From Williamsia muralis (GTDB taxonomy: Bacteria > Actinomycetota > Actinomycetes > Mycobacteriales > Mycobacteriaceae): a DNA stretch of 64,000 nucleotides. The translations under genes and the position numbers were made by a program. The notes under the pieces were generated by a model, which saw only the letters and a list, made by a program, of their open reading frames with translations, was not told the origin of the DNA and ran no database searches. Below, piece after piece: positions 56,743-64,000 of the stretch. Position 1 is the first letter of the stretch; each line of letters opens with the position of its first letter. Where the stretch lies: the NCBI RefSeq assembly GCF_002735905.1, contig NZ_PEBD01000004.1:496001-560000 (forward strand), in the 5' to 3' direction.

Positions 56743-58430
56743 CCGCGTCGGGGCGGCGGCGGGCCAGACCGCCGATCGATCCGCGCCTGTGGAAGTACTC
56801 ACGGACCTCGCGCCGCTACCTGGTGATCACGGTGCTCATGGCCGTGATGTCAGTCGCGACCGTCATCGTCACCGCGGCGATGGTGGCCTCGATAGTGTCG
56901 GAATTGATCGTATCTCCTGGGCTGCGCAGCCTCGATGCGCAAGCGTCCCATCTGGTCTGGCTGGCGGCGTCGGTTGTGGTGCGGGTTGCCGCGACCTACC
57001 TCCACGACCGCTACGCCCATCGCGCGGGCGCCCAGGTGATCGCCGAGTTGCGTGAGGCGGCCCTGGCGGTGGTGTCAGACCCAGCTCGTACCGCACCGCG
57101 TGATCTGCTCACCCGTCGCGAGCGTCTTGCCACCATCCTGACCCGCGGCATCGAGGCGCTGGGTCCGTACCTGGCCGGATACGTTCCTGCCCTTGTTCTT
57201 TCGGTGGTGGCGATCCCGGTGCTGATCGTGGTGATGGCAATCGCCGACATGACGTCGGCGATCATCGTGGCCATCACACTGCCGCTGATACCGATCTTCA
57301 TGATCCTCATCGGGGTGATGACCCGCGATCGCACGGCTGACCGTCTGGCGGCGATGAGTCGCCTCTCGTCACAATTGCTCGACCTCATCGCCGGGATACC
57401 CACACTGCGCGCACTGGGGCGCGAGCTGGAGCCGGCGGGTCGTATCGGTGAGTTGGGGCAGGCTCATCGGCGCAGCACCATGAAGGCGCTTCGGATCGCC
57501 TTCCTGTCGGGTGCGGTGCTGGAGTTCCTCGCCACCCTGTGCGTGGCGTTGGTCGCCGTGAGCATCGGACTGCGCCTGGTCTTCGGTGACATGGGGCTGT
57601 ACGGGGGTGTCCTGGCCCTGGTGCTCGCACCGGAGATCTACCTGCCGCTACGGGCCGCGGGGGCTCAGTTCCACAACTCGGAGGCCGGGACGGCCAGCGC
57701 TGATGAGATATTCGACATCATCGAGGCGGAATCTGCCGCGTCGGCAACAGTCGGCCGGTCGGTACCGGTCGCCGGAGCCGCCATCACCTTGTCCGGCGTC
57801 GGCATCCAGGGCCGCGACGGCTGGACCCCGGACGATGTGACGGCGACCATCCGGCCGGGACGACTGACCGTGGTCATCGGGCCCAACGGGACAGGGAAGT
57901 CGACTGTGCTGGCAGCCATCCTGGGTCTGCAAGGCCTGGACGCCGGCTCCATCCTGATCGGTGACGTGCCGGTCGCCGACTTCGACCGGGAAGCGTTGTG
58001 GGAGCAGGTCTCTTGGCTACCACAGCACCCGGTGCTGGTACCGGGCACCGTGAGGGAGAACTTTCTCCTCGGTGGGCCGGTCCCCGATGCGGATCGTGAG
58101 TTGGCGTGCCGAGCAAGTGGTTTCGATGAAGTGGTCGCCGGCTTGCCGCAGGGGTGGGACACCCAGCTCGGGCATGGGGGAGTGGGGCTGTCGGCGGGGC
58201 AGCGGCAACGCCTGGCGCTTGCCCGTGTGCTGGCGTCGCCCGCTCCGCTGCTGTTGCTCGATGAGCCGACCACTCACCTCGATGCGGTGGCCGAGACCGA
58301 GGTGTGCCGGGTGCTGCAGGCCCGCGCCCGCGCCGGTGACACCGTTGTTGTTGTCGCTCACCGTCCGGCGTTGGTCGCAGCAGCCGACGACGTGGTCGAG
58401 ATCGGAGCGCATGTCGATGTCCGTCGTTGA
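56739..58430 (+). CDS. cydD: Cysteine/glutathione ABC exporter subunit CydD
   Basis: 563 residues: six membrane helices (to about 300), then an ABC cassette with Walker A VIGPNGTGKST near residue 384, signature GVGLSAGQRQRLALAR, and Walker B LLLLDEPTTHLD. CydDC exports reduced thiols and is required to assemble cytochrome bd. The final codons overlap the cydC start by about 20 bases. Confidence 0.93.
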   Translation: MTASGRRRARPPIDPRLWKYSRTSRRYLVITVLMAVMSVATVIVTAAMVASIVSELIVSPGLRSLDAQASHLVWLAASVVVRVAATYLHDRYAHRAGAQVIAELREAALAVVSDPARTAPRDLLTRRERLATILTRGIEALGPYLAGYVPALVLSVVAIPVLIVVMAIADMTSAIIVAITLPLIPIFMILIGVMTRDRTADRLAAMSRLSSQLLDLIAGIPTLRALGRELEPAGRIGELGQAHRRSTMKALRIAFLSGAVLEFLATLCVALVAVSIGLRLVFGDMGLYGGVLALVLAPEIYLPLRAAGAQFHNSEAGTASADEIFDIIEAESAASATVGRSVPVAGAAITLSGVGIQGRDGWTPDDVTATIRPGRLTVVIGPNGTGKSTVLAAILGLQGLDAGSILIGDVPVADFDREALWEQVSWLPQHPVLVPGTVRENFLLGGPVPDADRELACRASGFDEVVAGLPQGWDTQLGHGGVGLSAGQRQRLALARVLASPAPLLLLDEPTTHLDAVAETEVCRVLQARARAGDTVVVVAHRPALVAAADDVVEIGAHVDVRR

Positions 58431-60120
58431 GAAGTGGTCGGCGGTGCGTGAGGATCCACTCTGGCGTGCGATGGGGCTGCTCGGCCTGCGCAGACAGTTG
58501 GTGGCGAAGTCGCTGCTGCTGGGAATGCTCGGTGCCGGTAGCGCACTGGCGCTTGCCGCGCTGTCGGCATGGTTGATCACCCGCGCCTGGCAGATGCCGC
58601 CGGTTCTGTATCTGTCGCTCGCAGTGACAGCTGTGCGAGCGCTCGGCATCTCGCGGGGGCTGTTCCGCTACCTCGAGCGGCTGGCCACACATGATGTGGC
58701 GCTCGATGCGATGTCGACTGCGCGCCGCCGACTGTACGTCGTCCTCGCGGGTGGACCGTCTGGTTACTCGGTGGGATTGCGCCGCGGAGAGTTGTTGTCG
58801 CGCACGGGTGCCGATGTGGACGAGGTGGGCAATGCCTTGATCCGGGCCCTCATACCCATCGGGGTGTCGATGGTGGTGTCCGGCGCCGCGATCGTGGTCA
58901 TGGCGTGTGTCTCGTTGTGGGCGGCGGTCGCCTTGGCCGGTTGTCTGCTGATCAGCGGCGCAGTTGCGCCGTGGGGTGCCGCGCGCGGTGCTCGCCGCGC
59001 CGCAGTGGATGCTGCCGTGGCGCAGGCGCGCAGCGCCGAGGCGATGATGAATCTTCTTGACCACGGACCAGAGCTGGCAGTGACACGTCGTCGCGCAGAG
59101 GTGTTGACCGACTTGGCATCTGCCGAGGCCGACGCCCGCAGCGCCACCGACCGGGGAGCCCGGCAGAGCGCATGGGCGGCGGCTGCCACACCACTTGCCG
59201 TCGGGGTCTCGGTGATCGTGGCGGGGCTGATCGGCATCGGCATGGCTGATTCGGTGTCTCCGATGACACTGGGCGTTCTGATCCTCCTGCCCCTGAGTGC
59301 TTTCGACTCCACCAGCACCATGACAGACGCTGCGATGACACTGTCGCGCAGTCGCCTTGCGGCCCGGCGGATCATGACCCTCGTCGACCGCGCGCACGAC
59401 TACCGAAACGCGCTCCCGAACCGGTCGACTGCCCTGCCGACCGGGCACCTGACGGTCCGTGGCCTGCGATGGGGGTGGCCCGGCGGGGCGGTGTTCGGCG
59501 GGTCTGCCGGCCTGGACCTGGACGTGAAACCGGGGTCCAGGATCGCCCTCGTGGGTCCGAGTGGCTGTGGGAAGTCCACACTCTTGCTGACGTTGGCCGG
59601 GTTGTTGGAGCCGGTGTCGGGAAGCGTCGCCGTTTCGAGTGAGAACGATTCGAACCCAAGATATTTCGCGGAGGACGGTCACGTGTTCACCACCAGTGTC
59701 CGCGAGAACCTGCTCGTCTCACGCGGCGACGCGACCGACGAGGTGCTGATGTCGGCGTTGGCATCCGTCGGCCTCGACACCTGGGTCGGCGGATTGCCGG
59801 ATGGACTCGGCACGACCCTCGAAGGGGGTGCGGACGCCATCAGCGGAGGACAGCGGAGGCGGCTGCTCGTGGCGCGCGCCCTGATCAACCCCTCGCCGGT
59901 GTTGCTCATCGACGAACCCGGCGACAATCTCGACCGTGCCGATGCGGACAGAGTGCAGGCCGGACTCCTCGATGTCGGTGGCGGGCTCGTCGACCGTGAA
60001 CGCGCGGTCGTTGTTGTCTCGCACCGACTACCGGCCTCTCATCGTGCCGACAGGGTCATCGATCTGGGGGCGAATTCGCTACGAGAAAAAGCGGTTGCCG
60101 AGGTATCGAACCGGGGGTAA
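58411..60120 (+). CDS. cydC: Cysteine/glutathione ABC exporter subunit CydC
   Basis: 569 residues if translation starts at ATG 58411; ATG 58417 gives 567. Six membrane helices, then an ABC cassette with Walker A VGPSGCGKSTLL, signature DAISGGQRRRLLVAR and Walker B VLLIDEPGDNLD (Gly in place of the common Thr after Pro). Partner of CydD in a heterodimer. In M. tuberculosis cydDC also follow cydAB. The gene overlaps cydD, so they are probably translated together. Confidence 0.93.
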   Translation: MSMSVVEKWSAVREDPLWRAMGLLGLRRQLVAKSLLLGMLGAGSALALAALSAWLITRAWQMPPVLYLSLAVTAVRALGISRGLFRYLERLATHDVALDAMSTARRRLYVVLAGGPSGYSVGLRRGELLSRTGADVDEVGNALIRALIPIGVSMVVSGAAIVVMACVSLWAAVALAGCLLISGAVAPWGAARGARRAAVDAAVAQARSAEAMMNLLDHGPELAVTRRRAEVLTDLASAEADARSATDRGARQSAWAAAATPLAVGVSVIVAGLIGIGMADSVSPMTLGVLILLPLSAFDSTSTMTDAAMTLSRSRLAARRIMTLVDRAHDYRNALPNRSTALPTGHLTVRGLRWGWPGGAVFGGSAGLDLDVKPGSRIALVGPSGCGKSTLLLTLAGLLEPVSGSVAVSSENDSNPRYFAEDGHVFTTSVRENLLVSRGDATDEVLMSALASVGLDTWVGGLPDGLGTTLEGGADAISGGQRRRLLVARALINPSPVLLIDEPGDNLDRADADRVQAGLLDVGGGLVDRERAVVVVSHRLPASHRADRVIDLGANSLREKAVAEVSNRG

Positions 60121-60149
60121 CTTCGTCCGTACACGAGGAAGGAGGTGGT

Positions 60150-60191
60150 CTGAAGTTGAATTCTTGGACACGTGAGGTGACCATCAGCTAA
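60150..60191 (+). CDS. Possible 11-13 codon micro-ORF after cydC
   Basis: A strong Shine-Dalgarno-like run AAGGAGG (60139-60145) precedes CTG 60150 / TTG 60156. These open a frame ending NSWTREVTIS before TAA at 60189. No usual ATG/GTG start is well placed. It begins 29 bases after cydC. Either a very short coding sequence or part of a leader/RNA element; function unknown. Confidence 0.25.
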   Translation: MKLNSWTREVTIS

Positions 60192-60276
60192 CGACCGTTT
60201 TTCGTGGATTGGCCCGATCGGGACCGCACATCAGTTGCGTCCCAGCGGTCGTCAGCTGAATCCACAATGGTCACCG

Positions 60277-60341
60277 GACCCCCGCACCTCGGCCTTGTCC
60301 AGGCCGAGAGAGCCCGCTGAGAAGTGGGTGGTGCGGGGGTC
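60277..60341. other. Three-stem RNA-like structure in cydC / nitrobindin-like gap
   Basis: The only gap above 300 bases in the window (60121-60456). A perfect 12-bp outer stem (GACCCCCGCACC 60277-60288 with 60330-60341) encloses two hairpins: TCGGCC/GGCCGA (60289-60307, 7-base loop) and CCCGC/GTGGG (60313-60328, one G-T pair, loop TGAGAA). It lies between convergent genes, so it may be a bidirectional terminator, but there is no T-tract on the + side. It could also be a small structured RNA. Nothing else was recognised in 60192-60276 or 60342-60456. Confidence 0.5.
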
Positions 60342-60456
60342 TATCCATTTCCCCGGCGTTCCTTTGTCGGCGGGTCAGGCGGTTTGCTTCGAATCGGCAG
60401 CCGAGCCCGCCTCGATGATCCGATGACAGTTGGTCTCGGACCGCGAACGTCGGTAT

Positions 60457-61071
60457 CTAGCCGGCGTAGCGGCGCAGTTTGGCTGATGCGCGGGGAACGA
60501 GGTCGCCGTCCGCGTCGACCCGTTCCTCGACGTAGGCGAGATCGCCGTCCTCGACGAGGCCGTACAGACGTTTGGCGCCTCCGGCACGAGGACCCGACGC
60601 AGCTTTGATCACGACGTCGGTGGCCAATTCCCACGACGTCTGATTGAGCGGCTTGCCGTAGAACAGTTCGACCCAGCCCTCGGCATGGGTGAGGAGGAGT
60701 TCGATGACGTCGTCTTCGCCGATTCGCCAGAACCCTGCCTCGCGGTCACCGGGGCCGATGTAATTGGCGTCCGCGTCGATGACCCAGGTGCGGGATTGCC
60801 AGACGAGGTAGTTGCCGCCGTCGTGGCTGATGATGACCTGCTGGCCGAAGTGGTGGTCACCGTTCTCGGGGTCGTAGCCTTCCCCTTCGCCGCGCCACAC
60901 ACCGACCATGGGTAGGAGCGCCAGCAGCCCGGGATGCAGGTCAGGGCCCTGACGCAGGTTGGCCGTGTCGTCCGGCAGCGGCAGATCGGGCAGCGACGGG
61001 ACGTTACGCGCCGCGGTTTCCTGCGCGCGGATCGCCGCCTGGTTGATCGCCTCGTCGCCCGAACGGGTCAC
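60457..61071 (-). CDS. Ferric-nitrobindin-like FABP-fold protein (Rv0813c type)
   Basis: 204 residues. The nitrobindin signature GxWxGxG appears as GVWRGEGEG near residue 57, followed by a beta-barrel ending [14 protein letters not shown]. True nitrobindins have a haem-ligand His near the C terminus; here that place holds Arg ([10 protein letters not shown]). That matches the M. tuberculosis Rv0813c group, described as lacking the His. A fatty-acid or other ligand rather than haem is therefore likely. GTG start overlaps the stop of an upstream micro-ORF by 4 bases. Confidence 0.83.
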   Translation of the reverse strand: MTRSGDEAINQAAIRAQETAARNVPSLPDLPLPDDTANLRQGPDLHPGLLALLPMVGVWRGEGEGYDPENGDHHFGQQVIISHDGGNYLVWQSRTWVIDADANYIGPGDREAGFWRIGEDDVIELLLTHAEGWVELFYGKPLNQTSWELATDVVIKAASGPRAGGAKRLYGLVEDGDLAYVEERVDADGDLVPRASAKLRRYAG

Positions 61072-61166
61072 GATTCGTCAGTGACCAGCCGGTAGAGGAC
61101 GTACAGGCCAAACCAGGAAATCAGGATGGTTGCCAGCACCAGCAACGCTTCGAAGAATATGACCAC
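61068..61166 (-). CDS. 32-residue membrane peptide, apparently leaderless
   Basis: The frame starts GTG 61166 and encodes [16 protein letters not shown] and then [16 protein letters not shown]. It is almost entirely one hydrophobic helix with a short polar C terminus. No ribosome site, but TAGAAT lies 6 bases before the GTG, so the mRNA probably starts at the start codon (leaderless), as is common in Mycobacteriales. Its TGA overlaps the nitrobindin-like GTG (GTGA). Translation of the second gene may depend on this one. The family is not recognised. Confidence 0.55.
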   Translation of the reverse strand: MVIFFEALLVLATILISWFGLYVLYRLVTDES

Positions 61167-61172
61167 CAGAGC

Positions 61173-61178
61173 ATTCTA
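61173..61178 (-). promoter_or_regulatory. -10 element for the leaderless micro-ORF transcript
   Basis: TAGAAT on the - strand, 6 bases before GTG 61166, which places the predicted +1 at the G of the start codon. Confidence 0.5.
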
Positions 61179-61318
61179 GCTCGCGATGATGGGCGGGTGC
61201 GTGTGGGGATTCCCTCAGTCTGGCCGCGTGCGTGAGTGCACACAGATCCATCAGTGCGGTCACATCCGGCCCCGGTCAGGTGAGTTGTGTGCACGGAGGC
61301 ACACGGCAGTCAGCAAGA

Positions 61319-61350
61319 AGCCCGGCCCGCCTCGAGAGGCGGGCCGGGCT
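61319..61350. terminator. Terminator downstream of sseC
   Basis: A long GC-rich inverted repeat (arms AGCCCGGCCCGCCT / AGGCGGGCCGGGCT) is followed by TCTTGCT on the - strand. It ends the leftward sseA-sseC transcript 17 bases after sseC. Confidence 0.8.
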
Positions 61351-61366
61351 CGTCTGATCCGACCTT

Positions 61367-61672
61367 CTACTTGCTGACGGTCACGTTCTGCTCGTGCACG
61401 CCGGGGCCCTCCGGGCTCACGGTGGCATCACCGTTGCCGATGGACGAGAGCGCACGCAACGACCACGTCCCGGGAGCGGCGAAGAACCGGAAGTCACCGG
61501 TACCGCTGGCGACGACCTCTGCGGTGAACTCGCCGGTGTTGTCGAGGAGGCGGACGAACGCGCCGGCAACGGGGTTGCCGTCGGTGTCGACGACCTGACC
61601 TGTCAACACTGTTTCCTTCTCGGTATCGACACCGGCGGGCATCTTCTGTCCCTGTTTAGGCGCAGCACACAT
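61367..61672 (-). CDS. sseC: SseC-like DUF1416 protein (Rv0814c type)
   Basis: 101 residues, DUF1416. It begins MCAAPKQGQKMPAGVD, followed by a transthyretin/Ig-like beta domain (VLTGQVVDTDGNPVAGAFVRLLDNTGEFTAEVVASGTGDFRFFAAPG, quoted by parts). It always follows the rhodanese gene in Mycobacteriales and is thought to help in sulfur transfer. The Cys at position 2 is conserved in what I remember of the family. Two bases separate it from sseA. Confidence 0.9.
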   Translation of the reverse strand: MCAAPKQGQKMPAGVDTEKETVLTGQVVDTDGNPVAGAFVRLLDNTGEFTAEVVASGTGDFRFFAAPGTWSLRALSSIGNGDATVSPEGPGVHEQNVTVSK

Positions 61673-61674
61673 GA

Positions 61675-62514
61675 TTACTTGCTCTCTCCCAGTTCGATCG
61701 GGGCGCCGACGAGTGAGCCGTATTCGACCCAGCTGCCGTCGTAGTTCTTGACGTTCTTCTTGCCGAGGAGCTGATCGAGCACAAACCAGGTGTGGCTCGA
61801 GCGCTCACCGATGCGGCAGTAGGCGATGGTCTCTTTACTGTCGTCGAAACCCTTTTCGGCGTACAGCTTTTCGAGGTCATCGTCCGTCTTGAAGGTGCCG
61901 TCCTCGTTGGCGGTGGTGCTCCACGGGATGTTGATCGCGCCCGGGACGTGGCCACGCTGCTGGGCCTGCTCCTGCGGCAGGTGAGCGGGAGCGAGGATCT
62001 TGCCCGAGAACTCGTCGGGGCTGCGCACGTCGACCAGGTTCTTGCTGCCGATGGCGTTGATGACCTCGTCGCGGAATGCGCGGATGCTCGTGTCCGGCGC
62101 GGATGCGGTGTACGTGGTTGCCGGGCGGGTCACCTCGTCGGTCGACAGTGGACGGCCGTCGAGCTCCCACTTCTTGCGGCCGCCGTCGATGAGCTTGACG
62201 TCCTTGTGGCCGTAGAGCTTGAAGTACCAGTAGGCATAGGCAGCGAACCAGTTGTTGTTGCCGCCGTAGAGAACAACGGTGTCGTCGTTGGAGACGCCCT
62301 TGGCCGACAACAACTCCGAGAACTGCTCCTGGTTCAGGAAGTCGCGGCGAACGCCGTCCTGCAGGTCTTTGCGCCAGTCGAGGCGGATGGCGCCTTCGAT
62401 GTGTCCGCCTTCGTAGGCGGTGGTGTCCTCGTCGACCTCGATGAAGACGGTCTTGTCTGCTTTCAGGTTCTGCTCAGCCCAGTCGGCGCTGACCAGGACG
62501 TCGGAGCGAGCCAT
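61675..62514 (-). CDS. sseA: Thiosulfate sulfurtransferase SseA/CysA2 (rhodanese)
   Basis: 279 residues, two rhodanese domains (about 1-125 and 145-279). Active-site loop AYCRIGERSSHTW places the catalytic cysteine at 233 in the C-terminal domain. It moves sulfane sulfur from thiosulfate or mercaptopyruvate to acceptors. The ATG at 62514 has AAAGGA 6 bases upstream; an in-frame extension to 62655 lacks a site. Preceded by a cysteine-rich leader ORF, so cysteine supply probably sets expression. Called CysA2 in M. tuberculosis. Confidence 0.92.
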   Translation of the reverse strand: MARSDVLVSADWAEQNLKADKTVFIEVDEDTTAYEGGHIEGAIRLDWRKDLQDGVRRDFLNQEQFSELLSAKGVSNDDTVVLYGGNNNWFAAYAYWYFKLYGHKDVKLIDGGRKKWELDGRPLSTDEVTRPATTYTASAPDTSIRAFRDEVINAIGSKNLVDVRSPDEFSGKILAPAHLPQEQAQQRGHVPGAINIPWSTTANEDGTFKTDDDLEKLYAEKGFDDSKETIAYCRIGERSSHTWFVLDQLLGKKNVKNYDGSWVEYGSLVGAPIELGESK

Positions 62515-62698
62515 GGTTTTCCTTTCGTGGTGGATGCGGCATCGAGAAGCGATCCGCAGTAGATACAACTGTGGTGGTGCTTGGAGGATGAAGCTCGGGA
62601 GGTGGTGCTGGGGGCGTGATGAATCGCTGGAGCGAAGAACGCGAACCAGGGGCACGCCGGACGTGCGGGACGCGGAAGATCTCGGAACGGCCCGCCGG

Positions 62699-62785
62699 TT
62701 ACCGGCTCAGACAGCAACAATTGGCGATACGACAGAAGTCGATCGCCCGACGGCGGGTGAGCATCAACTCACAGCCCAGTTGCAT
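62699..62785 (-). CDS. Cysteine-rich leader peptide of sseA-sseC
   Basis: 28 codons from ATG 62785, or 21 from ATG 62764, ending RRRAIDFCRIANCCCLSR. It resembles the actinobacterial leader-peptide pattern (RR-x-D-xx-R) and carries a run of three consecutive cysteines. Cys-rich upstream ORFs before sulfur-metabolism genes in mycobacteria act as cysteine-responsive attenuators: ribosomes stall when cysteine is low and free the downstream start. TAAGCT 7 bases before ATG 62785 suggests a leaderless transcript. It lies 184 bases before sseA. Confidence 0.7.
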   Translation of the reverse strand: MQLGCELMLTRRRAIDFCRIANCCCLSR

Positions 62786-62795
62786 GGCCGACAGC

Positions 62796-63632
62796 TTACC
62801 GCAGCGTGCGACCACCCCGAGATGGCCCTTGCCAGAAGTCCCGGGCGGTTGCGACCAACGGCGCGGGCTCGGCCTCGAGCACCACATCGCTGCCCTGTGA
62901 GGCCGCCTTCACTGCCGGCATCGACCACGGAAGTGGCAGTACCGGCAGCGTCTTGGTGAACTGGGCGAGCACCATCGGCTCGGCCCCGGACGGAACGTCG
63001 GACTTCACGTGCTCGGCGGGACCGGAGTAGAGGTTGCGGGCATCGATGTGAAGAGCACCGCCACGTACGGACAGATCAACCGCGACGCTCACCTTTTCGC
63101 GACGTTGCGCGGAACTGTGACGGGAATTACGTGGATCGCTCACATTGACCGTCCCGGTCATGATGACGCCGTTGCTGGTCGAGAGGATCCCGTCGCCCGG
63201 ACCACCACCGCCGGCCTTGTCTTCGGGCGCCGGCGTGGTGACGGTGAGGTCGACGATGCCGAGGAACCGGCCGAGGTTGACCGAGTCGATCTTCAGGGAC
63301 GCGGTGGCCTTGTCCGCGGTCAGTTCCGTGTTCTGTCCGATGACCCATTCGCCGTCTGCTCGGCGCACGTCGGACAGCTTCGACCGCAGGTCGCCCCGGC
63401 GCCCATCGCCCAGGTCAGCGCCCCGCGCAGTGATGCCGATCTGGTCGTACGTGTCGCCGGTGGCCTGGTCGACGAAGGGAAAGCCGGAGATGGTGATCTC
63501 GGGATCGAACTCCAGGTCGGAAGCCTCCCGCAACGCGGTGGAATAGCGGTACTCTGCGTAGGCCGCGGATGCGAAATCGGCGATCGTGGCGACCAAGAGG
63601 GTGATGAGCACACCGACTGCCAGCTTGCGCAA
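62796..63632 (-). CDS. lmeA: LmeA-like DUF2993 envelope protein (Rv0817c type)
   Basis: 278 residues. The N-terminal hydrophobic segment LAVGVLITLLVATIADFASAAYA is a signal sequence or membrane anchor. The rest is a DUF2993 lipid-binding-type beta domain with FDPEITISGFPFVDQATG and VNLGRFLGIVDLTVTTP. In M. tuberculosis and M. smegmatis LmeA supports lipomannan/LAM mannan elongation in the periplasm. ATG 63632. Divergent from glnR. Confidence 0.85.
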   Translation of the reverse strand: MRKLAVGVLITLLVATIADFASAAYAEYRYSTALREASDLEFDPEITISGFPFVDQATGDTYDQIGITARGADLGDGRRGDLRSKLSDVRRADGEWVIGQNTELTADKATASLKIDSVNLGRFLGIVDLTVTTPAPEDKAGGGGPGDGILSTSNGVIMTGTVNVSDPRNSRHSSAQRREKVSVAVDLSVRGGALHIDARNLYSGPAEHVKSDVPSGAEPMVLAQFTKTLPVLPLPWSMPAVKAASQGSDVVLEAEPAPLVATARDFWQGPSRGGRTLR

Positions 63633-63810
63633 CGATTCCCCTCTGTGAATGGACTCAGTCCATCCGGCGACGCGGCCGGCGACCGCCGGTGAAGACTCCC
63701 GCTGGCGACTTGTTAACGGGTAGCGACCGATATGACGCTATTCTGTCATCTATCTCGCACACGTTGGTAAGACAGCGTACATATACGAATAATCGAGATC
63801 GGAGTGGTTT

Positions 63811-64000
63811 GTGGATCTCTTGTTACTGACAGCCGATCCCACCCCTGAGTCTGTATTGCCGTCGTTGTCACTGCTGGCTCATACCGTTCGAGTGGCGCCC
63901 ACCGAGGTGTCCTCATTGATGGAAGCCGGAAACGCAGATGTAGCCATCGTTGATGCGCGTTCTGACCTTGCCGCCGCGCGCGGCCTGTGCCGACTGCTCG
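63811..64000 (+). CDS. glnR: GlnR-like orphan response regulator (3' end outside window)
   Basis: First 63 codons only. The GTG start has GGAG 7 bases upstream. The visible sequence VDLLLLTADPTPESVLPSLS and ADVAIVDARSDLAAARGLCRLL is very like GlnR (Rv0818) receiver domains of Mycobacteriales. These have an atypical phosphorylation site (DAR with Asp) and a C-terminal winged helix not seen here. GlnR controls nitrogen assimilation. Divergent from lmeA across a 178-base gap. Confidence 0.88.
   Translation, partial: MDLLLLTADPTPESVLPSLSLLAHTVRVAPTEVSSLMEAGNADVAIVDARSDLAAARGLCRLL

Noticed and set aside
60277-60341. tRNA gene suggested by the branched fold
   Set aside because: Only two inner hairpins, no T-loop consensus and no CCA or acceptor pattern.

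Overview
The window is high-GC DNA from an actinobacterium of the order Mycobacteriales. Gordonia is my best guess, with Rhodococcus, Dietzia or Williamsia as alternatives. Two things support this. The first ~41 kb holds a KstR-type steroid/cholesterol catabolic gene set with recognisable operators (AACnnGTT cores). The right end keeps the gene order known from Mycobacterium tuberculosis around Rv0803-Rv0818: purL, sterol-carrier-like, purF, purM, DUF3073, ygfZ, class IV aminotransferase, nitrobindin-like, sseC, sseA, lmeA, glnR.

Region 1 (1-25.3 kb) is steroid catabolism. A fadE34-like gene cut by the window edge is followed by an operator and the side-chain operon fadE28-fadE29-chsH2-chsH1-ltp2-fadD19, which removes the last propionyl side chain of cholesterol. 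Next come a DHA2-type MFS pump with its own operator and a 41-residue membrane peptide. The leftward pair kstD-chsH3 is divergent from hsaE-hsaG-hsaF across a shared operator. Further right, kshA plus a small Cys-rich partner gene is divergent from hsaA-hsaC-hsaB, continued by a DUF1214 protein, an SDR and a sulfotransferase-like gene (the Rv3531c-Rv3530c-Rv3529c set). hsaD, which would complete the A/B-ring pathway, is not in the window; a short repeat sits in the hsaA-hsaC gap.

Region 2 (25.4-41.7 kb) is mixed. It has an MFS pump co-transcribed with a TetR regulator, an IclR regulator divergent from cysD-cysNC-cysQ (sulfate activation), an orphan EccA-like AAA+ ATPase, purL, and a marR-MFS pair flanked by two related palindromic repeats. 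Two further genes have KstR-like operators (a dihydrodipicolinate-reductase-like gene and a 3beta-HSD/epimerase gene), and a PhyH dioxygenase follows.

Region 3 (41.6-64 kb) is largely housekeeping. It has a GCS2-type ligase, an ABC-F ATPase and a HelR-type RNA polymerase-associated helicase behind a 19-bp site identical to the rifamycin-associated element as I remember it. Then come a sterol-carrier-like gene, purF, purM, DUF3073, and ygfZ linked to a MOSC protein by two tiny tandem ORFs with 4-bp overlaps. After these are a class IV aminotransferase, cydABDC, a ferric-nitrobindin-like gene behind a leaderless micro-ORF, and sseC-sseA behind a cysteine-rich leader peptide. lmeA and the first 63 codons of glnR close the window.

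The most unusual items are the ygfZ/micro-ORF/micro-ORF/MOSC coupling chain, the RAE-helR switch overlapping a divergent promoter, the cysteine leader before sseA, the leaderless micro-ORF before the nitrobindin-like gene, the paired palindromic elements around marR-MFS, and a compact three-stem structure downstream of cydC. I see no rRNA, tRNA, IS element, prophage or CRISPR array.
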